Positions 16,935 through 26,482 of a stretch of DNA of 64,000 bases are shown piece by piece. Every line of letters starts with the position of its first letter. Position 1 is the first letter of the stretch. The DNA comes from an uncultured Adlercreutzia sp. (lineage in GTDB: Bacteria > Actinomycetota > Coriobacteriia > Coriobacteriales > Eggerthellaceae), in assembly GCF_958431955.1 (NCBI RefSeq), contig NZ_CAUASN010000001.1:1-64000 (forward strand), written 5' to 3'. The position numbers were made by a program, and so were the translations under genes. The notes beneath the pieces were generated by a model that saw only the letters and a program-made list of their open reading frames with translations, had not been told where the DNA came from and did not search any database.

Positions 16935-18245
16935 ATGCAAACCGCCATTTGCTTGCTGTTGGTCGTGTTCTTCCTGCTGATGAACGCGTTCTTCGTGGTG
17001 GCCGAGTTCGCGCTCGTGCGCGTGCGACGCAGCCAGATCGACATGGCCGTGGCCGAGAAGCGCCGTGGCGCCGAGGCTGCCCGCGATGTGACCACCCACA
17101 TCAACGCCTACCTGTCGGCCTGCCAGCTCGGCATTACCCTTGCTTCCCTGGCCATCGGCTGGCTCGGCGAGCCGGCGGTGTCCGCCGTCCTGGAGGCCCC
17201 GCTTCTGGCCTGGGGATTCCCCGAATCGGCGGTGTACCCCATCTGCGTGGCCGTGGGCTTCTTCATCGTGACCACCCTGCATGTGGTGGTCGGCGAGCTC
17301 ATCCCCAAGTCCTTCGCCATCTTCTCCACCGAGAAGTACGCCCTGCATACCGCCGGGCCGCTGCGGGTGTTCTACCGCATCACCTACCCGGTTATGGTCA
17401 TCTTCAACGGCATCACCAACGGCGTCATGCGTCTGTTCGGCCATGACCCGGCCGACGAGCACGAGGTGTACACCGGCGACGAGATCAAGCTGCTCATCGA
17501 CGAGTCTACGGAAAACGGCCTCATCGATCCGGAGCAGAACGAGTTCGTGGACAACATCTTCGATTTGGGCGACAAGGACGCCGAGGGCATCATGACCCCC
17601 CGCACCGATGTGATCTGCCTGGACACCGAGGACACGCTGGAGGAGAACCTGGAGCTCATCCGCCAGTACAAGTACTCGCGCTACCCCGTGTGCAACGGCT
17701 CGAAGGACCACATCGTGGGCTTTGTGCACACCAAGGACTTGGTGGACATGCCGCTGGACACCCCGCTTTCCGAGTGGAATATCCGCGAGCTTCCCGCGGT
17801 GCCCGAGAGCATTCCCATCGCAAAACTGCTCGAGACCATGCAGGAGCGCTGCACGAAAATCTGCGTGGTGGTGGACGAGCACGGCGGCACGGCGGGCATC
17901 GTGACCATGAGCGACATCATGGAGCAGATCGTGGGCCGCATCGACGACGAGTACGTGCACGACACCGATGATGACGTGGAAGAGCTGCCCGACGGCACCT
18001 ACCAGATCAACGGCACGCTGGCCATCAACGACCTCGTGGAGCTTTTGGGCTTCGAACCCGAGGAGGCCGACGAGGTGGAAACGGCCGGCGGCCTGCTGCT
18101 GAAGTTGTTCGACCGCATCCCCGCCGAGGGCGACGTGGCCGTGCTGGAAAACCGCGGCACCAAGGTGACCTTCACGGTGCTGGCTATGGACCGCCTGCGC
18201 ATCGACCGCATCTGCATGGCCATCGACCGCCCCGACGAGGAGTAG
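16935..18245 (+). CDS. CNNM/CorC-HlyC family membrane protein (hemolysin family)
   Basis: 436 residues in three parts: a DUF21/CNNM membrane domain (residues 1 to about 190; NAFFVVAEFALVRVRRSQID and VVVGELIPKS are signatures), a CBS pair (about 205-330; IMTPRTDVICLD, VVDEHGGTAGIVTMSDIME) and a CorC/HlyC C-terminal domain (about 345-430). Members are linked to magnesium or cobalt efflux. The start at 16935 puts the first membrane helix at the N-terminus as usual for the family. An in-frame ATG at 16866 would add 23 residues and may lie upstream of the transcription start. Confidence 0.92.
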   Translation: MQTAICLLLVVFFLLMNAFFVVAEFALVRVRRSQIDMAVAEKRRGAEAARDVTTHINAYLSACQLGITLASLAIGWLGEPAVSAVLEAPLLAWGFPESAVYPICVAVGFFIVTTLHVVVGELIPKSFAIFSTEKYALHTAGPLRVFYRITYPVMVIFNGITNGVMRLFGHDPADEHEVYTGDEIKLLIDESTENGLIDPEQNEFVDNIFDLGDKDAEGIMTPRTDVICLDTEDTLEENLELIRQYKYSRYPVCNGSKDHIVGFVHTKDLVDMPLDTPLSEWNIRELPAVPESIPIAKLLETMQERCTKICVVVDEHGGTAGIVTMSDIMEQIVGRIDDEYVHDTDDDVEELPDGTYQINGTLAINDLVELLGFEPEEADEVETAGGLLLKLFDRIPAEGDVAVLENRGTKVTFTVLAMDRLRIDRICMAIDRPDEE

Positions 18246-18246
18246 C

Positions 18247-18290
18247 AGAACAGCACTCCGCAGCCCTTTGGGGCTTCTTCCGCTGTTCTT
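18247..18290. terminator. Terminator between convergent genes
   Basis: Outer arms AGAACAGC / GCTGTTCT enclose an inner GCCCC/GGGGC stem. It sits between the plus-strand CNNM gene and the minus-strand amidohydrolase and overlaps the stop of the latter, so it probably serves both. Confidence 0.5.
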
Positions 18291-19086
18291 AACGCGGCAG
18301 CTCGCCGGCGATGAAACGCTGGGCGTTGCTCCAGGTTATGGCCTCGAACTCCTCGGGGGTGAACGGCATGGCCGCGAGCATGTTGTACTCGGTGGCAGGG
18401 CTCCACATGGGGAAGTCGCTGCCGAACATCACGCGCTCCACGCCGTAAGCCCGCACGAGCTCCATCGTGCGGCGGGGGCCGAGGAACTCCAGCGCGCTCG
18501 ACGTGTCCACGTAGCACCTCTCGTCTTCCAGGTACTCGAGCGCGTAGTCGAACACCGACCATCCTCCGAAGTGGGCCGCGTCAACCACCAAATTGGGGAA
18601 GGCGCGCAGAATCTTCTTCAAGCGGCGCGGATGCGAGTAGTCGTAGCGGTAGTCTCCCGTGTGGATGACGATGGGCAGTCGGCCTTCGATGATCTCGTAC
18701 AGGCGCATGAGCCGCGGGTCGTCCATGTCCACCTTCTGCGTGTCGGGGTGAATCTTCACGCCCTTCAGACCCAGCTCGATGGCTCGCTCGATCTCACCTT
18801 CCATATCAACGTAATCCTGATGCATCGTGGCAAAGCCAACAAACTCCGGATGTTCTGCGCATTGGTCGGCGATGAAGGTGTTGATAGTCTCCACCTGACC
18901 CGGGGTAGTGGCCACCGAGTGCACCAGATGGTGAGTGATGGGCGTTCCCTCGCAGGCAGTGAGCAGCGCCTCGGCTGATGCCACGGGCGCGGCCATGCTC
19001 ACGTGGTAGAAGTCGCCCACAGCATCGGAGGCCTTCGAGGCGATTTTGGCGGGATAGATATGAGAATGGGCATCAATGACCGACAT
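18289..19086 (-). CDS. Amidohydrolase-2-family metal-dependent hydrolase
   Basis: 265 residues with the barrel motifs of the amidohydrolase_2 family: IDAHSHIYP (His7, His9) at the start, LKGVKIHPD, PIVIHTGD, VVDAAHFGGW and, near the end, VMFGSDFPMW, whose Asp is the usual catalytic base. Relatives include decarboxylases and lactonases, so the substrate cannot be named. The ATG at 19086 follows AAGGAAG; the frame stays open upstream through the tRNA genes but is not coding there. Confidence 0.85.
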   Translation of the reverse strand: MSVIDAHSHIYPAKIASKASDAVGDFYHVSMAAPVASAEALLTACEGTPITHHLVHSVATTPGQVETINTFIADQCAEHPEFVGFATMHQDYVDMEGEIERAIELGLKGVKIHPDTQKVDMDDPRLMRLYEIIEGRLPIVIHTGDYRYDYSHPRRLKKILRAFPNLVVDAAHFGGWSVFDYALEYLEDERCYVDTSSALEFLGPRRTMELVRAYGVERVMFGSDFPMWSPATEYNMLAAMPFTPEEFEAITWSNAQRFIAGELPR

Positions 19087-19241
19087 GGGGAACTTCCTTC
19101 GACACAGACCGTGCGTTTCCCCTATTGTAAGGAAGCGGAAGCCGCGGAAAAATGACCAATTCGCCCATCTTGACGGCAAAATGCGTGAATGGTTACTCGC
19201 TTGCCAGGCAAAGTCAGCGAGCGGCAGCAAGAAAACAAAGA

Positions 19242-19334
19242 TGGCGGAGGAGGAGGGATTCGAACCCTCGTCACCGGGGTTACCGGTGAAACGGTTTTCG
19301 AGACCGCCGCATTCAACCACTCTGCCACCCCTCC
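19242..19334 (-). tRNA. tRNA-Ser (CGA)
   Basis: 93 bases including an encoded CCA end. The acceptor stem GGAGGGG pairs with CTCCTCC (one G-U). The anticodon loop is TCTCGAAAA with anticodon CGA. A long variable arm, typical of tRNA-Ser, is present (CACCGGTAACCCCGGTG). The T-arm is GAGGGTTCGAATCCCTC. Confidence 0.96.
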
Positions 19335-19400
19335 GCATGGGGTGATGCGCCGCAAGGGGCGCTATAGCGAAGCGAGCCTTGACGGCTCGCGAATTAACTC

Positions 19401-19492
19401 TGGCGGAGAGGCGGGGATTTGAACCCCGGATACGCTTTTGGCGCATACACGATTTCCAATCGTGCTCCTTCGGCCAGCTCGGACACCTCTCC
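19401..19492 (-). tRNA. tRNA-Ser (GGA)
   Basis: 92 bases including encoded CCA. It starts GGAGAGGTGTCCGAG, has anticodon GGA in the loop TTGGAAA closed by CACGA/TCGTG, and carries a long variable arm. It is upstream of tRNA-Ser (CGA) on the same strand by 66 bases, so the two are probably cotranscribed. A TATACT -10 candidate lies about 40 bases upstream on the minus strand. Confidence 0.96.
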
Positions 19493-19582
19493 ACATAGCC
19501 TTGGCCCCGCATAAGCGAAGCGTCTAAGAAGTATAGCGCAGCAACGCCGCCCACTCAAGAAGTTTTTTCATCACCACCGATG

Positions 19583-19616
19583 AAACAAAAGAACCCGCAG
19601 CGCGGCCGCGGGTTCT
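19583..19616 (-). terminator. Terminator of the parvulin-type lipoprotein gene
   Basis: On the minus strand, AGAACCCGC / GCGGGTTCT form a 9-bp stem followed by TTTGTTT. A second weak hairpin (TTTCATC / GATGAAA plus T-run) follows. It lies about 27 bases past the stop at 19643. Confidence 0.75.
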
Positions 19617-19642
19617 CGCTTGTCGAATGGAAGTTGGTGAGG

Positions 19643-20956
19643 CTACTCGGTGGCACCTTCGGCAGGCTGCTGGCCCTCTTCGGCACCCTCGGCCGCAGCT
19701 TCGTCGGCCATCTGCTGGGCGGCATCGTCGGCCTCGCCCTCGGCATCCTCGGCGCCGGCCTCAACGCCACCGGCCACCGCATCGTCGGCCGCGGCATCGG
19801 CTCCGTCGGCCGTGGCGTCGCCCTCGGCGGCAATCGGGTTGCCGTTCTCGTCGAGAGCCACGACGCCAGCAGCATCATCGGCACCCTCGTCGGACTCGTC
19901 GCCCGTGAAGTTCGCCATGTCCACGTAGTAGGGCACGCCCTGCGGCATGTCGTTCACCACGATGTCGGCGGCATCGCGCTGGGCCTGGAGCCAGGTGTAG
20001 TACGCTTGGGACTCGTTGGTCGTCTGCACCGCGCTGCGCAGGGCGTCCTGGAACTCGGCCGGCAGCTCGTCCAGGCTCTCCAACGTTTCAGGCGCCTCGT
20101 ACACGTCGGTGCAAGTGATGATGTGAATGCCGTAGGAGCTGGTCACAAGGCCGCTCACCTCGCCCTCGTTCAGGGCGGCCAGGGCGTCGGTGTACTCCGT
20201 CACGAAGTTGCTCAGGTTGTTCCAACCCACGTTGCCTCCGTCGGCGGCAGAGCCGGTGTCCTTGGAATACGTCTCAGCAGCCGTGGCGAAGCCCAGCTCG
20301 CCGGCGTTGATCTTCTCGAGAACCTCACGGGCCGTGGCCTCGTCGCTCGCATCGAACAGGATGTGGGACGACTTCTTAGCGCCGTTGAACGACGCGAGGT
20401 AGCCCTGCTCGTTGGCCAGGGTCAGCGCGTCCTCGTCGGTCGCCTCGTCGGCCTCCTCGGCCACCTTGGTCTTCAGCTCCTGGGAGACGAGCGACAGTTC
20501 GATGTTCTCGCGGTACTCGTCCTCGGTCAGCCCCACGGCGGCAAGGGCGTCAGCCCACGCCTGGTCGGAATCGTAGTGACCCTTCATGGCCTCCACGTAA
20601 TCATTGACCTCGTCGGCGTCGGCGCTCACGCCGAGCGACTCGCTCCCCTGCTTCACAAGTTCCTGATCGACGTAGCCGTCGATGATCTCCTGACGCACGG
20701 TCTCGGGGGTGTAGTCGTTCTCGGCCAGCCACTCGCCCCACGCCTGCTCGTCGGTGAGGCCCATCTGGGTGCGAATGTCCTCGATGGCCTGGGTGACGGT
20801 GTCCTCCTGGATCTCCACGCCGTTAACCGTGGCCGCCACGCCGCCCGTGTAGGTGGGCTTGTCGCTGCCCCCCTCGGAGCATCCGACGATGCTCACGGCG
20901 CATACGGCCGCCAGACCCATGGTGGCAAGCGATTTCGCAAAGGTCAGCTTCTTCAT
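19643..20956 (-). CDS. Parvulin-type peptidyl-prolyl isomerase lipoprotein (PrsA/SurA-like)
   Basis: 437 residues. The lipoprotein signal ends in SIVGC (Cys26). A SurA-N-type chaperone region (about 40-190) is followed by a parvulin domain (about 195-290) with the typical SHILF, GGNVGW and SSYGIHII motifs. The family helps exported proteins fold outside the membrane, which suits a genome section rich in large surface proteins. The last roughly 90 residues are low-complexity Ala/Asp/Glu/Gly with no domain. The ATG at 20956 starts a clear signal, MKKLTFAKS. Confidence 0.9.
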   Translation of the reverse strand: MKKLTFAKSLATMGLAAVCAVSIVGCSEGGSDKPTYTGGVAATVNGVEIQEDTVTQAIEDIRTQMGLTDEQAWGEWLAENDYTPETVRQEIIDGYVDQELVKQGSESLGVSADADEVNDYVEAMKGHYDSDQAWADALAAVGLTEDEYRENIELSLVSQELKTKVAEEADEATDEDALTLANEQGYLASFNGAKKSSHILFDASDEATAREVLEKINAGELGFATAAETYSKDTGSAADGGNVGWNNLSNFVTEYTDALAALNEGEVSGLVTSSYGIHIITCTDVYEAPETLESLDELPAEFQDALRSAVQTTNESQAYYTWLQAQRDAADIVVNDMPQGVPYYVDMANFTGDESDEGADDAAGVVALDENGNPIAAEGDATADGADAAADDAVAGGVEAGAEDAEGEADDAAQQMADEAAAEGAEEGQQPAEGATE

Positions 20957-21112
20957 ACATACCTTCCCTCAGAGGAGACTGGGCTGCCGACTTCGTTTCG
21001 CGACTGCGTTTGGAGACAGTCCCAGATGATTTCGAAGTGCATTTTCCCATGCGGGCACGCAAGGTAACAACCGCCGCACAATTTGCCCACTTTTGATTCA
21101 CGGTTCGTCAAT

Positions 21113-21163
21113 TACAGAAAAGACAATCCCCACGTCAACCCTGAGGAAGCGACGTGGGGATTG
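21113..21163 (-). terminator. Terminator of typA
   Basis: A perfect 13-bp stem, CAATCCCCACGTC / GACGTGGGGATTG, with a 14-base loop, followed on the minus strand by TCTTTTCTG. It lies 80 bases past the typA stop. Confidence 0.8.
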
Positions 21164-21242
21164 CATAACGACCGTGATACTCGGGCCGATGGCCGGCGCA
21201 TACGAGCGCCGGCGAGTTCGCGCCAGGCGTCGGTTGGCGCTC

Positions 21243-23054
<1,812 letters not shown>

Positions 23055-23241
23055 GAATCTTCTTTCCTGTTCGTTTTAAGGCGCAGAAATTATAGCGCTT
23101 TGCGGGGACTCTTGGCTGATACTGCCGCAGACGGCACGGGGACGACAACCGCGGGCGCAAGGCAAAGGGAGGAATCGACGGAGTTGCGGGCGAGAGAGCA
23201 CTCATGGAAGCCAGCCGGAGCTGGAAGACGACCGAGCCGCC

Positions 23242-23859
23242 CTACTCGTCGAGCAGCGCCTCGTACTCCTTGCGCTCCTCGGTAAGCTTCGCCAGGTGGT
23301 CGTTCAGGGTGTTCAGGCTCTTCTGGGCCCCTACGGCCTGCACGATGCCCCAAATGGTAGCGGGAACCGCCATGGCCGCGATGAACCCGAAGATGCCGAA
23401 GGGGCGACGAATGGTGAAGAACGCAGCCACAGCACCGATGCCGGCCATGGCGAGGCCGTTGCGGCGCTCGTCGGTGACCGTGTCGCGCTGGGCCACCAGC
23501 TGGGCGCGGGCGGCGGCGATACCGGCGAGGCGGGCCTTTATCTCGGCCTCGGTGAGGTACTCCACCTCCACGTCGCCCTCGGTTTCGACCCACGAGCGAG
23601 CGGCAGGGGCGGCGGAGTTCGACGGGGACGAGCCGCCCCGTCGGCTGCCGCGCGAGGAGCCGCCGGAGGCCGAGTTCAACAGCTCGTAGGCTTCCTGTAG
23701 GCGTTTGAACTGCTCGGTGGCGCGGTTCTGCAGCTTCTCGTTGCCCGCGAACTTATCGGGGTGAAGAATCTGCACCGTCTCGCGATAGGCGATCTTGATG
23801 TCGTCGGCCGTGGCATCGTCGTCCAGGCCGAGTATGTGAAGGGCTTCGTTTCTGTTCAT
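23242..23859 (-). CDS. Membrane-anchored J-domain protein
   Basis: 205 residues. The N-terminal J-domain (about 3-70) carries the HPD motif needed to stimulate Hsp70 ATPase (ILHPDKFAGN). A Ser/Gly/Arg linker and a helical region follow, then one or two membrane segments (about 130-165). The C-terminus is a short charged helix. There is no Gly/Phe or zinc-finger region, so it is a type III J-protein rather than DnaJ itself. The start ATG has no ribosome site but TAGGAT lies 6 bases before it, as at three other genes here. Confidence 0.85.
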   Translation of the reverse strand: MNRNEALHILGLDDDATADDIKIAYRETVQILHPDKFAGNEKLQNRATEQFKRLQEAYELLNSASGGSSRGSRRGGSSPSNSAAPAARSWVETEGDVEVEYLTEAEIKARLAGIAAARAQLVAQRDTVTDERRNGLAMAGIGAVAAFFTIRRPFGIFGFIAAMAVPATIWGIVQAVGAQKSLNTLNDHLAKLTEERKEYEALLDE

Positions 23860-23865
23860 GCGGGC

Positions 23866-23871
23866 ATCCTA
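23866..23871 (-). promoter_or_regulatory. -10 hexamer 6 bases before the J-domain gene start
   Basis: TAGGAT on the minus strand is exactly 6 bases before the ATG at 23859, with no Shine-Dalgarno between, consistent with a leaderless transcript. The -35 region is weak. Confidence 0.4.
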
Positions 23872-24030
23872 GCACGGCGGGAAGAAGATGGAAGCACAGG
23901 TGGCCAATCCCGCAAGAAATGAGCGGATATGCCCGACGGGGCGAGAGGAATCACACGATATGCAGGTGAAATCGGGAGGTTCGGAACGCGAGGCCCTGCG
24001 AACCGGCGCCAGCGGGCAAGAAGCGCACGG

Positions 24031-24036
24031 TATAAT
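24031..24036 (+). promoter_or_regulatory. -10 element of the TraX-like gene
   Basis: A perfect TATAAT lies 40 bases before the GTG start at 24076. No good -35 is visible at 17 bases. Confidence 0.5.
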
Positions 24037-24075
24037 GGCCCAGCCGCCACCCTTCCCCCTGTGAAAGGACTGCCT

Positions 24076-24777
24076 GTGAGTCGCCCCGTGGGCGTTAATG
24101 CGTTCACCCTGAAAATAGCCGCCATTGTCGGCATGACCGCGAACCATGTTGCCAACGTGTTCGGCACGGCGCTGCCCTCTTGGGCCATGGTGACGCTCTA
24201 CTCCCTCGGCGGCCTTACATTCCCCATCATGGCCTATCTGCTGTGCGAGGGCTACCGTCACACCTCAAACGTGCGCCGCTACGCCATGCGGCTGGCAATT
24301 TTCGCCGCAATCTCGCAAGTTCCCTTCTCGCTTTTATTCGGGGCGACGGGCAATGTGCTCGTTACGCTGCTCATCGGGCTCGGCCTGCTCTGGGCAACCG
24401 ATCACGTGCCCAGCGTAGGACTGCGCGCGCTTGCCATCGTGGGAGGCATCGCCCTCAGCAGCCTGTGCGACTGGGGCATCATCGGGCCGATTATGATCCT
24501 GCTGTTCTGGCATCTGCACGACCGGCCCCGCGGATCGGCTCTCACCATGCTCGTGGCCGCTCTCGCCCACGGGCTGCCGGCGCTTTCATGGGCCGCCAGT
24601 GATCCTACGCCCCTCTCCTTGGGAGTGCTCGGCTACTATACTGCCGGGTTCGGCCTCGCCACCGTTCTCATCGCGAGCTACAACGGAGAGCGGGGCCGTC
24701 CCCTCAAGTGGTTCTTCTACGCCTACTATCCCGCCCACCTGCTCGTCATCTGGGTCATGGGTATCGCTCTCTCATAG
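24076..24777 (+). CDS. TraX-family membrane protein
   Basis: 233 residues with about eight hydrophobic segments. The opening NAFTLKIAAIVGMTANHVANVF and the LYSLGGLTFPIMAYLLCEGYRHT region match the TraX family, named after an F-pilin acetylase but common in chromosomes lacking conjugation genes. I chose the GTG at 24076, which has GAAAGGA 6 bases upstream. No pilin or conjugation gene is near; an acyltransferase role on surface components is possible but untested. Confidence 0.85.
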   Translation: MSRPVGVNAFTLKIAAIVGMTANHVANVFGTALPSWAMVTLYSLGGLTFPIMAYLLCEGYRHTSNVRRYAMRLAIFAAISQVPFSLLFGATGNVLVTLLIGLGLLWATDHVPSVGLRALAIVGGIALSSLCDWGIIGPIMILLFWHLHDRPRGSALTMLVAALAHGLPALSWAASDPTPLSLGVLGYYTAGFGLATVLIASYNGERGRPLKWFFYAYYPAHLLVIWVMGIALS

Positions 24778-24812
24778 GACCAGACGAGCGCACTGCGCCT
24801 GCGAGATGAAGC

Positions 24813-25655
24813 CTATCGAGTTATGCCGAATTCCTCGAAAAGCGCGTTGCGGGCATCGGCGTCGGAGGCGGCACGAGCCACATCCTCCATGCGGCCCTCA
24901 CTTACAAGCGCCTCAACGAGACGCGCGAACACGGCTTCCCCCTCGGCACGACCCTCGGCCAGGCCCTGAGCCATTCCTCGTTCGCGAGCTTCTTTTTGGG
25001 CGATGCGCTTCTGAATCTCGAGATCTTTTTCCAGCGTAAGCAATCCCATCTTCTCCCTTCGCCACAGCTCGTCGTCGTTGGCCTCCGATACTACCGCATC
25101 AAGCCTTTGGATAAACGAGTCGCTTCCTGCCTCTCCGGTCACTGCGTAGTGTAGCAGGTTCCTCAACCGCCCTGCGGGCAATTTCTCCCATGCCGGGGCC
25201 GACAAGACAATCCATTTGAATCCATGGCCTATCTGCACTTCCTGATCTTCTCGGCAATTCATGTCGAGCGTATACACGGGTAGTCCTCGATTAAGGGGAT
25301 CGTGCATGCAGATAAACACCACGAAGCACAGCGGCAGGCTGTCGTAATCCGCGCCGCGCTGAAGCGTCAGCGCATCGATGGCCCCCTGGTAATAGCGAAG
25401 ACGACGGCCGAGTTGCCCCCTCTTCAAGGTTTGCATTTCAACATCATAGACCTCGCCCTGCGCCTTGACGAACGCATCGAGCCGCACGCCGTGGTTGAGA
25501 AACGTCGGGTGTATCTCCTGCTCCGCGACAATGTATTCGATTTTCGATATCGGTCGCTCCAGCACCACTTCAAGGAACTCTCGACACAAGTCCTCCCTCA
25601 TCATTACATGGTCGAACATAGGCCAATCGCTGAATTCCAGTCTTCCCTCTTTCAT
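24813..25655 (-). CDS. Rpn-type PD-(D/E)XK nuclease / transposase-like protein
   Basis: 280 residues. The N-terminal domain has the catalytic pattern of Rpn/PDDEXK transposase-family nucleases: Asp60 in GVRLDAFVK and Glu73-x-Gln75 in YDVEMQT. The C-terminal part is a charged helix rich in Glu, Arg and Gly repeats (LAEGRAEGE), also usual for the family. These genes spread between genomes and promote RecA-independent recombination in E. coli. The ATG at 25655 has GAGGAGG 6 bases before it; an upstream in-frame TTG overlaps that site. There are no terminal repeats, so it is not an intact insertion sequence. Confidence 0.85.
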   Translation of the reverse strand: MKEGRLEFSDWPMFDHVMMREDLCREFLEVVLERPISKIEYIVAEQEIHPTFLNHGVRLDAFVKAQGEVYDVEMQTLKRGQLGRRLRYYQGAIDALTLQRGADYDSLPLCFVVFICMHDPLNRGLPVYTLDMNCREDQEVQIGHGFKWIVLSAPAWEKLPAGRLRNLLHYAVTGEAGSDSFIQRLDAVVSEANDDELWRREKMGLLTLEKDLEIQKRIAQKEARERGMAQGLAEGRAEGEAVFARLVEALVSEGRMEDVARAASDADARNALFEEFGITR

Positions 25656-25856
25656 CAGATGCCTCCTCAATGCCAGTACCAGGAGGCCATCCTACAATCT
25701 CAGAGTCTTATTATTGTCTCGAGAAGATCGCATTTCGTTCCCGCTGCGAGCCGTCGTTGCGTCGCGGCGCCATCCCGCTCGCCGCCCGCTGCCGTCCCGC
25801 CGGAGTCGCGGTAAAGGCGATGCGGACAGAAAATGGAGCAGCAAGGAACACTGCGC

Positions 25857-25886
25857 AAAAAAAGAAGCCGCGGCGAGCGCGGCTTC
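25857..25886 (-). terminator. Terminator of the small membrane protein gene
   Basis: A 9-bp stem, GAAGCCGCG / CGCGGCTTC, with a 5-base loop, followed on the minus strand by a run of seven T. It lies about 33 bases past the stop at 25919. Confidence 0.8.
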
Positions 25887-25918
25887 CCCTTACTGGGCTA
25901 GATATGTTGTGGCGGCGC

Positions 25919-26419
25919 TTAGGCGGCGCAGCCGATGAGCGCAGCGAGCTCCTCGCGGCCCGTGAAGCGAACGGCCTGAGCCTGCGGATCGTGCACGGGA
26001 ACGACCTCGCCCTCCCACACGTTGCCGTTGTCCTTGAACTTCTCGGAGCGAACGACCCAGCGGAAGGCCGGGCGGTTGCGCTCGTCCAAGCTGGCCACCT
26101 CGTCGGGGAAGGCCATGCCGGAGAGAGTGCGCTCCAGCGCGCCGATCTCGGTCTCCCCGCGGTCGGCCTGCACGAGACCCGACTCGGGGTTGTAGATGAC
26201 GCCCTCGCCCACGAAGGCCAGGCGCATCTTCTGACGGCGCTTGCTCTCGGCCCACACGATGGCGCCGATGACGGCGGCGGCCACGGCCCACCACACGATG
26301 GCGACCACCAGGTCGAGCGGATCGTCCACATGGTTGAAGCCGAGGGCGAACCAGGCCCACAGCAGCGCGGCGCAGGCAACGACCGCGATGGCGATGACCA
26401 GCCAGTTGCTCTTTCTCAT
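25919..26419 (-). CDS. Small two-pass membrane protein of unknown function
   Basis: 166 residues. Two hydrophobic segments at about 6-28 and 37-58 are followed by a soluble domain of about 105 residues with no recognised motif (RLAFVGEGVIYNPESGLVQ onward). The last residues are LIGCAA. The ATG follows AGAAAGGAC. It lies just past the end of the giant surface protein gene on the same strand, separated by a hairpin, so it may be an independent unit. Confidence 0.75.
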   Translation of the reverse strand: MRKSNWLVIAIAVVACAALLWAWFALGFNHVDDPLDLVVAIVWWAVAAAVIGAIVWAESKRRQKMRLAFVGEGVIYNPESGLVQADRGETEIGALERTLSGMAFPDEVASLDERNRPAFRWVVRSEKFKDNGNVWEGEVVPVHDPQAQAVRFTGREELAALIGCAA

Positions 26420-26439
26420 GATGATGTCCTTTCTGAGAA

Positions 26440-26472
26440 GAGGGGGCGCGGGGTCTTCGGGCCCGCGCCCTC
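26440..26472 (-). terminator. Hairpin past the giant surface protein gene
   Basis: GC-rich arms CCCGCGCCCTC and GAGGGGGCGCGGG surround an 8-base loop directly past the stop at 26483. The T-run on the minus strand is weak (TCTTCTC). Confidence 0.5.
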
Positions 26473-26482
26473 GCGGTTTACG

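Noticed and set aside
19401..19554. Extension of the amidohydrolase through the tRNA genes
   Set aside because: The frame stays open by chance; the family motif IDAHSH begins right after the ATG at 19086, which has a ribosome site.
24813..25655. Insertion sequence
   Set aside because: The Rpn-type gene has no terminal inverted repeats or target duplication visible and keeps a normal ribosome site and flanks.
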